From assembly GCF_036867195.1 (NCBI RefSeq), contig NZ_JBAJII010000001.1:2170001-2234000 (forward strand): a DNA stretch of 64,000 nt. The letters run 5' to 3'. The stretch's first letter is position 1. The number at the start of each line of letters is the position of its first letter. Positions 1 to 7,604 of this stretch are shown piece by piece. Below the pieces are notes generated by a model, which saw only the letters and a program-made list of their open reading frames with translations, was not told the origin of the DNA and ran no database searches. The position numbers and the translations under genes are program-made. The DNA comes from Arthrobacter sp. Soc17.1.1.1. Lineage in GTDB: Bacteria > Actinomycetota > Actinomycetes > Actinomycetales > Micrococcaceae.

Positions 1-273
1 GACGAGACGGAGGCCCGCACGGCCCTCGAGTCGTCGCTGCGGCTGCTCACCGACGAGGGATTCACGGCACGCGGCCGGACGACGACGGGGAACCCGGTGG
101 ACGCCCTGGTGCAGGAGGCCGCCGACACCGGGGCGGCGCAGGCCGTGGTCATCACGCGCCCCCATGCGGTGGCGGACACCTTCCACCGGGACTGGGCCAA
201 CCGGGCGCAGGACAAGCTCGGGATCGCCGTGCTGCACCTGTACTCGGGCTCGGGATTTATTGGCGACTCCTAG
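1..273 (+). CDS. C-terminal fragment of a hypothetical protein (5' end outside window)
   Basis: An open frame runs from the first base of the window to a TAG at 271-273, giving 90 residues of a protein whose start lies upstream. The visible part alternates short helices and strands and ends in a strand-rich segment around [11 protein letters not shown] do not recognise the family. The alternation is loosely compatible with a universal-stress-like Rossmann fold, but no nucleotide-binding glycine motif is visible. It lies 14 nt upstream of msrB on the same strand, so the two may be co-transcribed. Confidence 0.6.
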   Translation, partial: DETEARTALESSLRLLTDEGFTARGRTTTGNPVDALVQEAADTGAAQAVVITRPHAVADTFHRDWANRAQDKLGIAVLHLYSGSGFIGDS

Positions 274-287
274 GCGTTGCACGCACT

Positions 288-713
288 ATGACTACCGAAC
301 ACGACGCCTACCGGCCCGAGATCCAGAAGTCCGATGACGAGTGGCGGCAGGAGCTCTCCCCGCAGGAGTTCCAGGTGCTGCGGAAGGCCGGCACGGAGCG
401 CCCCTACACCGGGGAGTACTACGACGCGAAGACCGCCGGCACCTACGCGTGCCGCGCGTGCGGCGCCGAGCTCTTCACGAGCAACGAGAAGTTCGATTCC
501 CACTGCGGGTGGCCGTCCTTTTGGGCGCCGCTGGCCGAGGACAAGGTCCGCTACCTCCACGACCGGTCCCTCGGCATGGAGCGCATCGAGGTGCGCTGCG
601 CCCGCTGCGACTCGCACCTCGGCCACCTCTTCAAGGGCGAGGGCTTCGACACCCCGACGGATCAGCGCTTCTGCATCAACTCCATCTCGATGACGCTGGT
701 GCCCGCCGAGTAG
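288..713 (+). CDS. msrB: Peptide-methionine (R)-S-oxide reductase MsrB
   Basis: Reduces methionine-R-sulfoxide in oxidised proteins, a cytosolic repair reaction driven by thioredoxin. The 141-residue product has the full MsrB signature: two structural zinc pairs CRAC (Cys55, Cys58) and CARC (Cys104, Cys107), the CGWPSFW block (Cys73), and the catalytic RFCINS block with the sulfoxide-attacking Cys129. Length is normal for a free-standing MsrB. The gene is followed within 40 nt by a strong hairpin, so it probably ends its transcription unit. No MsrA domain is fused and none is adjacent. Confidence 0.96.
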   Translation: MTTEHDAYRPEIQKSDDEWRQELSPQEFQVLRKAGTERPYTGEYYDAKTAGTYACRACGAELFTSNEKFDSHCGWPSFWAPLAEDKVRYLHDRSLGMERIEVRCARCDSHLGHLFKGEGFDTPTDQRFCINSISMTLVPAE

Positions 714-748
714 AGCAGCAGGACCAGTGCAGGCCGGCATGGACCGGT

Positions 749-788
749 GTACGGGAAAGGCCAGTCCTCGGGCTGGCCTTTCCCGTAC
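749..788 (+). terminator. Strong inverted repeat after msrB
   Basis: A perfect 16-bp inverted repeat (GTACGGGAAAGGCCAG and its complement) flanks an 8-nt loop, 36 nt after the msrB stop. No long T tract follows, which is usual in high-GC actinobacteria. It most likely terminates msrB transcription. Confidence 0.8.
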
Positions 789-945
789 GCCCGCCGTGAA
801 GCCGCGCTGGCGCTTGCGATCGGTGAGACGACGGTCGAGCGTAAGCATTGCTTATGAAATGGTCGTCGGTGTGTAAGTATCGCTGTCCTGCTTGCTACTG
901 TCGCGGCAACGCCACTGATGCATCAACCCGACGAAAGCAGGAGTC

Positions 946-2310
946 ATGACCGTCACTCCCCTCGCCCCCGTAGACAGCCGGCCGCAGGAGCACGCGGCGT
1001 GGCACGCGCTCAAGGCCGCGGTGCAGCGGCTGCGCGTCCTGCAGGTCAAGGACGGCTCGATTCCCGAGCCCGAGCACCACGCGGACGCCGCGGTGCACAC
1101 GGAGGCCATCACCGCCGCCGTCCAGGAGCTCATGCCCCTGTTCCCCCATGATGCCGAGTACCTGGGCCGCACCGTCACGGCCCTGGAGGCGTGGCAGGCG
1201 GGCGGTTTCGCCGTCCCCGATTTCCTCGAACCGCTGCTGGCCTTCCAGCCGCAGCTCGACCGGACCGACGGCCTCCAGCACCTCGTGGTCTTCCCGATGT
1301 ACACGCAGAACGGCAGCACGAGCCGACTGGTCGAAGCCGTGCTCATCGAGGTCCTCTGGCCGGAGTTCATCGGTGAGCTCGAGGCCGGGGCGTACTCCAA
1401 CGCGCTCTTCGTGCCCATCCGCTTCCTCGACTTCACCGAGGGCTACGACACCAACTCCGCCGTGCTCTTCCCCGAGACGGTCGCGGTCAGCTCCACGCCC
1501 ACGTTCACGTGGGGCGCCATCTTCGCGGACCGCGAGGCCGCGCGCTTCCGCCGCGTGGTCCGCGCGGCCGCTGAGATCACGCGCCTCGACCTGCCCCAGG
1601 ACGCCCTGGAGCTCCTCGACGACCAGCAGCTCGCCGAGGAGACGTTCGTGATGTGGGACCTCATCCACGACCGCACGCACATGCGCGGCGACCTGCCGTT
1701 CGATCCGTTCATGATCAAGCAGCGCATGCCGTTCTTCCTGTACTCGCTCGAGGAACTGCGCTGCGACCTCACGGCGTTCCGCGAGTCCGTCAGGATCGAG
1801 CAGGACGACGACGCGTCGGCCGAGGCGCGCCGGCATGCCCGGCTCGTGCAGTACGCCGTCATCTTCGACCGCATCTTCCGCTTCAGCATCACCGGCAGCC
1901 GCGTGCGGAACTACGACGGCCTCGGCGGCCAGCTGCTCTTCGCGTGGATGCACCAGCACCGCGTGCTGCACTGGACCGACACCAAGCTCACCATCGACTG
2001 GGACGAGGCGGCCGACGTCGTCGTCGCGCTGGGCGAGCAGATCGAGCAGCTGTACTGGCGGTCCATCGACCGCCCGAAGATCGCGCACTGGCTCGCCGCC
2101 TACGACCTCGTCTCGGCCACTGTCACCCCGCACCCGGCGTCCGTGTGGGCCAAGGGCCCGGACGCCCTGGAGCTCCTGGGCCCGCCGCGCGCCCTCACCG
2201 ACGCCGTCCTCGACGACGAGTTCCCCCTCTCCATGTTCTTCGAGGCGCTGGAGAAGAAGATGAAGCCCGTCATCGAGTCGACCGCGGGCATCACCGCACA
2301 CACGGCGTGA
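946..2310 (+). CDS. DUF6421 family protein
   Basis: A 454-residue protein of the DUF6421 family, assigned by recalled resemblance; its function is unknown. ATG 946 is preceded by AGGAG at good spacing. There is no signal peptide or membrane segment, so it should be cytosolic. The middle carries a polar cluster with His241-Asp-Arg-Thr-His245 followed by Glu269, Glu270 and Asp274, an arrangement that could bind a metal, though this is inference. The stop overlaps the GTG of the following SDR gene (GTGA), and a threonine-aldolase-like gene comes next. I recall the same three-gene order in other actinobacteria, so the three products probably work in one pathway. Confidence 0.75.
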   Translation: MTVTPLAPVDSRPQEHAAWHALKAAVQRLRVLQVKDGSIPEPEHHADAAVHTEAITAAVQELMPLFPHDAEYLGRTVTALEAWQAGGFAVPDFLEPLLAFQPQLDRTDGLQHLVVFPMYTQNGSTSRLVEAVLIEVLWPEFIGELEAGAYSNALFVPIRFLDFTEGYDTNSAVLFPETVAVSSTPTFTWGAIFADREAARFRRVVRAAAEITRLDLPQDALELLDDQQLAEETFVMWDLIHDRTHMRGDLPFDPFMIKQRMPFFLYSLEELRCDLTAFRESVRIEQDDDASAEARRHARLVQYAVIFDRIFRFSITGSRVRNYDGLGGQLLFAWMHQHRVLHWTDTKLTIDWDEAADVVVALGEQIEQLYWRSIDRPKIAHWLAAYDLVSATVTPHPASVWAKGPDALELLGPPRALTDAVLDDEFPLSMFFEALEKKMKPVIESTAGITAHTA

Positions 2311-3041
2311 GCCCCGTTCCGGGCACCTCCGACGCCCGCACGGCCGTCGTTGCCGGCGCCACGGCTGCGTCCGGCATCGCCCTGGTCCGGCGCCTGGTCT
2401 CGGACGGCCTGACCGTGGTGGCGGTGGGGTCCGACCCCGCGCGCCTCGAGGCGGCGCTCGCCGGGCTCGACGGCGTCGACCGGCAGGTGTGCGACCTGAC
2501 GGACGAGACCGCGGTCGGCCGGCTCGCCGAGCGCGTGCTGGCCGACCACGGCGGCGCCGATGCCCTCTTCCATCTCGTGGGAGGCTGGCGGGGCGGACGG
2601 GGCATCACCACGCAGACGACGGCGGACCTCGAGGCCCTGCACCGGTCGGTCTTCGTCACGCTGTTCAACACCAGCCGGGCGTTCTACGACCAGCTGGCCG
2701 AGCACTCCGGGCGGCTCGCCGCCGTCACGGCCACGGCCGTGACGGCACCCACCGCCGCGAACGCCTCCTACGCCGCGGTCAAGGCGTCCGTCGACGCCTG
2801 GCTCCAGGCGGTGGCGCAGGGCTTCGCCAAGGACGGGACGGACGCGGCCGCGACCGCCGTCGTCGTCAAGGCACTGGTGGACGACGCCATGCGGCAGCAG
2901 CAGCCCGAGCGGACGTTCCCGGGCTTCACGCACGTCGACGATCTCGCCCGGATCCTCGCGTCGCTGCCCGCCTCACCGGCGGCCGAGGTCAACGGGGCCC
3001 GCCTCGACGCCGTCCGGGCCGAGCCGCCCGCTCGGGGATAA
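2307..3041 (+). CDS. Short-chain dehydrogenase/reductase (SDR), DUF6421-associated
   Basis: A 244-residue SDR-fold protein. The GTG start at 2307 overlaps the stop of the DUF6421 gene by four bases, implying translational coupling. The N-terminal nucleotide-binding glycine motif is degenerate (AGATAASGIA instead of TGxxxGxG). The catalytic pair remains as SYAAVK (Tyr and Lys three apart). Substrate is unknown. The weak glycine motif leaves open whether it still binds NAD(P) normally. It is followed immediately by the threonine-aldolase-like gene. Confidence 0.8.
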   Translation: MSPVPGTSDARTAVVAGATAASGIALVRRLVSDGLTVVAVGSDPARLEAALAGLDGVDRQVCDLTDETAVGRLAERVLADHGGADALFHLVGGWRGGRGITTQTTADLEALHRSVFVTLFNTSRAFYDQLAEHSGRLAAVTATAVTAPTAANASYAAVKASVDAWLQAVAQGFAKDGTDAAATAVVVKALVDDAMRQQQPERTFPGFTHVDDLARILASLPASPAAEVNGARLDAVRAEPPARG

Positions 3042-3042
3042 T
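3037..3042 (+). promoter_or_regulatory. -10-like hexamer for a leaderless aldolase mRNA
   Basis: GATAAT lies exactly 6 nt before GTG 3049. A start site at this distance would fall on the GTG, so the aldolase may also be made from a leaderless transcript besides read-through from the two genes upstream. The hexamer overlaps the SDR stop codon. No clear -35 box is visible. Confidence 0.45.
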
Positions 3043-3048
3043 GGGAGG

Positions 3049-4140
3049 GTGACCGACACCATGACCTCAGCCATCGCTCCCGCCGCGCCCGCGCCCCTGC
3101 ACGACCGCACCTCGCGCAGCTTCGCGTCCGACAACTACTCGGGCGTGCACCCCGAGATCCTCACGGCCCTGGCCGCCGCCAACGAGGGGCACCAGGTCGC
3201 CTACGGCGAGGACCAGTACACGGCCCGGCTGCAGGAGGTCATGGAGCACCACTTCGGCGAGGGCATCTCCATCTACCCGGTGTTCAACGGCACGGGCGCG
3301 AACGTGCTCTCGCTGCAGTCCATCCTGCCGCGCTGGGGCGCGGTGATCTGCCCGCAGACCGCGCACATCAACGTGGACGAGAACGCGGCGCCCGAGCGCG
3401 TGGGCGGCATCAAGCTGCTCACCGTCCCCACACCCGACGGCAAGCTGACCCCCGAGCTCATCGACCGGGAGGCCTGGGGCTGGGGCGACCAGCACCGCGC
3501 CCAGCCGCTGGCCGTCTCCATCACCCAGACGACGGAGCTCGGCACGCTCTACTCCGTCGCCGAGATCAAGGCGATCGCCGACCACTGCCACGCCCGCGGC
3601 ATGAGGGTCCACATGGACGGCGCCCGCCTCGCGAACGCCGCCGCCGCCCTCGGCCAGCCGCTGCGCGCCTTCACGCGCGACGCCGGCGTCGACATCCTCT
3701 CGTTCGGGGGAACCAAGAACGGCCTCATGTTCGGCGAGTGCGTGGTGGTCCTGAACCAGGAGGCGTCCACCGGGCTGGACTACCTGCGGAAACTCAACAT
3801 GCAGCTCGCGTCCAAGATGCGCTTCGTCTCAGCACAGCTCATCGCCCTGCTCGAGGGCGATCTCTGGCTCCGCTCGGCGTCACACGCCAACGCGATGGCC
3901 GCGCGCCTCACCGAGGGCGTCCGCGGCATCCAGGGCGTGATCCTCACGCAGGAGACCACCGCCAACGCCGTCTTCGCGATCCTTCCCCCCGGTGCGGCGG
4001 ACCGTGTGCGCGAGAGCTTCCGCTTCTACGACTGGGACCAGGCGACCGGCGAGGTCCGGTGGATGTGCTCGTTCGACACCACCGAGGAGGACGTCGACGC
4101 CTTCATCGAGGCGATCCGCCGGGAGGCAGCAGCCGCCTGA
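3049..4140 (+). CDS. ltaE: Low-specificity L-threonine aldolase / beta-eliminating lyase family
   Basis: A PLP enzyme of fold type I, 363 residues, expected to split L-threonine or a related beta-hydroxy amino acid into glycine and an aldehyde. HMDGARLANA carries the PLP-ring aspartate (Asp190), and SFGGTKNG carries the Schiff-base lysine (Lys223). I chose GTG 3049 because a -10-like hexamer sits 6 nt upstream; the in-frame ATG at 3061 is the alternative and would shorten the protein by four residues. It forms the end of the DUF6421-SDR-aldolase set. The pairing suggests a linked role in a specific hydroxy-amino-acid conversion rather than general threonine breakdown, but this is inference. 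Confidence 0.85.
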   Translation: MTDTMTSAIAPAAPAPLHDRTSRSFASDNYSGVHPEILTALAAANEGHQVAYGEDQYTARLQEVMEHHFGEGISIYPVFNGTGANVLSLQSILPRWGAVICPQTAHINVDENAAPERVGGIKLLTVPTPDGKLTPELIDREAWGWGDQHRAQPLAVSITQTTELGTLYSVAEIKAIADHCHARGMRVHMDGARLANAAAALGQPLRAFTRDAGVDILSFGGTKNGLMFGECVVVLNQEASTGLDYLRKLNMQLASKMRFVSAQLIALLEGDLWLRSASHANAMAARLTEGVRGIQGVILTQETTANAVFAILPPGAADRVRESFRFYDWDQATGEVRWMCSFDTTEEDVDAFIEAIRREAAAA

Positions 4141-4220
4141 CGACCGGCCCCACCGGCCCGCCCACCGGCTCGTCCACCGGCGCGTCGGCGCCCGCTCACC
4201 GGCGCGTCGCCGCAGAACCC

Positions 4221-4248
4221 ACCCCCGCAGGGCATAGCCTGCGGGGGT
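4221..4248 (+). promoter_or_regulatory. Hairpin overlapping the DUF3000 start, with embedded -10-like box
   Basis: An 11-bp perfect inverted repeat (ACCCCCGCAGG and complement) lies between ltaE and the DUF3000 gene. Its right arm contains the first two bases of the GTG start at 4247. The loop region holds TAGCCT (4235-4240), exactly 6 nt before the GTG. It can be read as the ltaE terminator, as a leaderless promoter, or as both. Confidence 0.55.
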
Positions 4249-4873
4249 GAGTGCTACCGATGGCGTATCGCAGCTTCCTGCAGAATTCCTGGACGCCCTG
4301 GCGGGCCTCCGGAAGGCGGCCCGCCGCAGCGAGATCCGGCTCGAGGAGATCCCGGCGCCCTCACGGCTCGCACCCTTCGCGGTGGCCCTCGGCGCGGAGA
4401 TCTTCGAGGCGTCGCCGCTGCCACTCCACGGCCCCGCACGCGGCCTCCTCGCACGGTCCGACCCCGAGGAACTCGCCACGGGCCGCTTCATCCTCCTCTA
4501 CGACCCCGACGGCTCCGAGGTCTGGAACGGCCGGTTCCGCATCGTGACCTACATCCGCGCCCAGCTCGAAGCCGACATGGGTAACGACGCCCTCCTCGGA
4601 TCGGTCGCCTGGACGTGGCTCGTGGAAGCCCTCGAGACCCACGGTGCACGTCATCACAGCACGGGCGGCACCGCCACCCGCATCCTGTCCGAGAGCTACG
4701 GCACCCTCGAGGACCGCCCCGACACCATCGACATCGAACTCCGCGCGTCCTGGACCCCCGAGACCTCGGACGTCCGCCGGCACCTCGAGGCATGGTCCGA
4801 CATGGTGTGCACCTTCGCCGGACTGCCGCCCCTCCCGGCCGGCGTCGCGCACCTCCCCCACCGCAGATCCTGA
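4247..4873 (+). CDS. DUF3000 domain-containing protein
   Basis: A 208-residue actinobacterial protein of unknown function, recognised by its characteristic N-terminal region (residues about 30-60) and its place directly upstream of the RNase D gene, an arrangement I recall as conserved. No signal peptide, membrane helix or catalytic motif is visible. The GTG start lies 6 nt after a TAGCCT hexamer and has no Shine-Dalgarno sequence, which supports leaderless translation. The conserved neighbour hints at a role in RNA metabolism, but nothing in the protein proves it. Confidence 0.82.
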   Translation: MSATDGVSQLPAEFLDALAGLRKAARRSEIRLEEIPAPSRLAPFAVALGAEIFEASPLPLHGPARGLLARSDPEELATGRFILLYDPDGSEVWNGRFRIVTYIRAQLEADMGNDALLGSVAWTWLVEALETHGARHHSTGGTATRILSESYGTLEDRPDTIDIELRASWTPETSDVRRHLEAWSDMVCTFAGLPPLPAGVAHLPHRRS

Positions 4874-4946
4874 GCACCGGACAACCGAGGCAGGACACTG
4901 CCCGTTTGAGGGTCCCGGGGACGCGCGGGGATAGACTGAAAACACC

Positions 4947-6257
4947 ATGACTTCCCATACGTCCGAACAGACGGACAGCACCGATGTGCCCGATCGCGCC
5001 GTCGATCCCGAAGCCCAGGAACTCCCCCTCCTGACCGAGCCGCGCGACGGCGTCCCGCTCGTCATCGACACGCAGGCCGGCCTCGAGCGCGCCGCCGCGG
5101 CGCTCGCCGCCGGGACGGGTCCCGCGGGCGTCGACGCCGAGCGGGCCTCCGGGTTCCGGTACGGACAGCGCGCGTTCCTCGTCCAGATCCGCCGCGAAGG
5201 CGCGGGCACCTGGCTGATCGACCCCGAGCCGTTCGACGACCTCCGGATCATCGACGACGCCCTCGACGGCGTCGAATGGATCCTGCATGCCGCGAGCCAG
5301 GACCTGCCCTGCCTGTCCGAGCTCGGCATGTGGCCGGACCGGCTCTTCGACACCGAACTCGCCGCACGCCTCGCCGGCCTCCCCCGCGTGGGCCTCGCTG
5401 CCGTCATCGAGTCCCAGCTCGGGTTCAGCCTCGCGAAGGAGCACTCCGCCGCCGACTGGTCCAAGCGGCCGCTACCCGAACCGTGGCTGCGCTATGCGGC
5501 ACTGGACGTGGAGGTCCTGCCGGAACTGCGCGGCAAGCTGGCGGACCTGCTGCAGCAGGACGGGAAGCTGGGAATAGCGGAGGAGGAGTTCGAGCACATC
5601 CGCAGCACTCCCCCCGCCGAACCGCGCGTTGACCCATGGCGCCGCACCTCCGGGCTGCACCAGCTGCGCGACCGCCGGCAGCTCGCCGCCGTCCGGCAGA
5701 TGTGGCTCGAACGCGAGGACCTCGCCCAGCGCCGCGACGTGGCGCCCGGACGGCTCATCCCCGATTCGGCGATCGTGGCGGCGGCGAAGGCGATGCCGTC
5801 CACGGTCCCGCAGCTGCTGGCCACCAAGGGCTTCCACGGCCGCGCCGCCCAGAAGGAGGCGCCCCGCTGGCTCAGGTGCATCAGCGAGGCCAGGAAGCTC
5901 ACGGAGCTCCCACCCCTGCACATCTCCACCAATGCGCCGCCGCCGCCGCGCGTGTGGGCGGAGAAGGACCCCGAGGCGGCGGCCCGCCTGCAGACCGCCC
6001 GCCCCCGGGTGGCCCACCACGCCGAGAAGCTCGGCATGCCCGTCGAGAACCTGCTCACCCCGGACTACCTGCGCCGCATCGCCTGGCGTCCCCCGGCGGA
6101 GCTCTCCCTCGAGTCGGTCTCGGCGGCGCTGGCCGAGCTCGGCGCGCGCCCCTGGCAGATCGAGCAGGTCGCCGCGATCATCACCGTGGCCTTCCTCGAC
6201 CCGGACCCCCTGCCGGCCAAGAACCGCCCGGCAGGCCAGGAGCCGTCCGGGGACTGA
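4947..6257 (+). CDS. rnd: Ribonuclease D family 3'-5' exoribonuclease with HRDC domain
   Basis: A 436-residue cytosolic exonuclease expected to trim 3' ends of stable RNA precursors. The DEDDy exonuclease core spans roughly residues 40-210: Asp63 and Glu65 in GVDAE, Asp119 in HAASQDL, and Tyr183 with Asp187 in YAALDVE. An HRDC nucleic-acid-binding domain follows at about 230-310, and a second degenerate helical HRDC-like region ends the protein, as in other actinobacterial members. TAGACT lies 9 nt before ATG 4947, with no good ribosome site. The first 30 residues are a poorly conserved acidic leader. Confidence 0.92.
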   Translation: MTSHTSEQTDSTDVPDRAVDPEAQELPLLTEPRDGVPLVIDTQAGLERAAAALAAGTGPAGVDAERASGFRYGQRAFLVQIRREGAGTWLIDPEPFDDLRIIDDALDGVEWILHAASQDLPCLSELGMWPDRLFDTELAARLAGLPRVGLAAVIESQLGFSLAKEHSAADWSKRPLPEPWLRYAALDVEVLPELRGKLADLLQQDGKLGIAEEEFEHIRSTPPAEPRVDPWRRTSGLHQLRDRRQLAAVRQMWLEREDLAQRRDVAPGRLIPDSAIVAAAKAMPSTVPQLLATKGFHGRAAQKEAPRWLRCISEARKLTELPPLHISTNAPPPPRVWAEKDPEAAARLQTARPRVAHHAEKLGMPVENLLTPDYLRRIAWRPPAELSLESVSAALAELGARPWQIEQVAAIITVAFLDPDPLPAKNRPAGQEPSGD

Positions 6258-6286
6258 GACGGAGGGGCCTGCCGATCCGCTTGCAC

Positions 6287-6314
6287 GCTCATGTTACCGG
6301 CCAGTAACATGAGC
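6287..6314 (+). promoter_or_regulatory. Palindromic operator upstream of the beta-oxidation genes
   Basis: A 28-bp palindrome with a single mismatched pair: GCTCATGTTAC, six central bases, GTAACATGAGC. It ends 30 nt before the thiolase start. The size and TGTTAC/GTAACA half-sites suit a TetR-type repressor of fatty-acid degradation; the regulator is not encoded in this window. Confidence 0.7.
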
Positions 6315-6344
6315 GCGGATCAACAACTCGAAGAGGAGCAACAG

Positions 6345-7604
6345 GTGAGCCTACACACCGGGACCACGTCCGCAGGCAGGACGTCACGCTCAGCGCGTGC
6401 CGTCCGCGACGTCGTCTTCGTCGACGGAGTACGCACCCCCTTCGGCAGGGCGGGCGACAAGGGCATCTACGCCGGCATGCGCGCCGACGACCTCGTGGTG
6501 AAGTGCATCCGCGACCTGCTGCGCCGGAACCCGTCGCTGCCGCCCGAGCGCGTGGACGACGTCGCCATCGCCGCCACCACCCAGACCGGCGACCAGGGCC
6601 TGACGATCGGCCGCACCGCGGCCCTCCTCGCCGGGCTCCCCCGCACGGTCCCCGGCTTCGCGATCGACCGCATGTGCGCCGGCGCCATGACCGCCGTGAC
6701 CACCACGGCATCGGGCATCGCCTTCGGGGCGTACGACGTCGTCATCGCCGGCGGCGTTGAGCACATGGGCAACCACCCGATGGGCGCCGACGCGGACCCC
6801 AATCCCCGCTTCCAGTCCGAGCGGATCGTGGACGCCGCCGCCCTGAACATGGGCAACACGGCCGAGAACCTGCACGACCGCTTCCCGGCCATCACCAAGG
6901 ACCGCACGGACGCCTACGCCGTCCGCAGCCAGCAGAAGCTCGCGGCCGCCTACGAGGCCGGACAGATCCAGCCCGACCTCGTACCCGTCGCCGGCCGGAA
7001 GCCCGGTTCCGGCTGGACGCTCAACACCGTCGACGAGCCGCCGCGGCCCGGCACCACCGTGCAGGACCTCGCCGCCCTGCGCACTCCGTTCCGCGCGCAC
7101 GGCCGGGTCACGGCCGGCAACGCCGCCGGCCTGAACGACGGCGCCACCGCCGCCCTGCTGGCCTCGGCCGACGCCGCCGCGGAACTGGGCCTGCCCGTCC
7201 GCATGCGCCTGGTCGCCTACGCCTTCGCGGGCGTGGAACCCGAGGTCATGGGCATCGGTCCGGTGCCCGCCACCGAGAAGGCCCTGCGCCAGGCCGGGCT
7301 GGACATCAGCGACATCGGGCTCTTCGAGATCAACGAGGCCTTCGCCGTCCAGGTGCTGAGCTTCCTCGACCACTTCGGCATCGACGACGAGGACCCGCGC
7401 GTGAACCGCTACGGCGGGGCCATCGCCGTCGGGCACCCCCTGGCGTCCTCGGGCGTGCGGCTCATGAACCAGCTCGCCCGCCAGTTCGAGGAGGACCCCT
7501 CCGTGCGCTACGGCATGACGACCATGTGCATCGGCCTCGGCATGGGGGCCACCGTCATCTGGGAGAACCCCCACCACGAGCACTACGGACAGGATGCAGC
7601 ATGA
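6345..7604 (+). CDS. fadA: Acetyl-CoA acyltransferase (3-ketoacyl-CoA thiolase)
   Basis: Catalyses the last step of beta-oxidation, cleaving 3-ketoacyl-CoA with CoA to acetyl-CoA. I start it at GTG 6345, preceded by AAGAGGAG at 6-nt spacing; starts further upstream would lie inside the palindromic operator. The 419-residue product has the nucleophilic Cys111 in IDRMCAGA, the FEINEAFA block, the catalytic His in GHPLASSG and the second Cys in CIGLGMG, all intact. It overlaps the next gene by ATGA, forming the usual two-subunit fadA-fadB arrangement. Confidence 0.93.
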   Translation: MSLHTGTTSAGRTSRSARAVRDVVFVDGVRTPFGRAGDKGIYAGMRADDLVVKCIRDLLRRNPSLPPERVDDVAIAATTQTGDQGLTIGRTAALLAGLPRTVPGFAIDRMCAGAMTAVTTTASGIAFGAYDVVIAGGVEHMGNHPMGADADPNPRFQSERIVDAAALNMGNTAENLHDRFPAITKDRTDAYAVRSQQKLAAAYEAGQIQPDLVPVAGRKPGSGWTLNTVDEPPRPGTTVQDLAALRTPFRAHGRVTAGNAAGLNDGATAALLASADAAAELGLPVRMRLVAYAFAGVEPEVMGIGPVPATEKALRQAGLDISDIGLFEINEAFAVQVLSFLDHFGIDDEDPRVNRYGGAIAVGHPLASSGVRLMNQLARQFEEDPSVRYGMTTMCIGLGMGATVIWENPHHEHYGQDAA

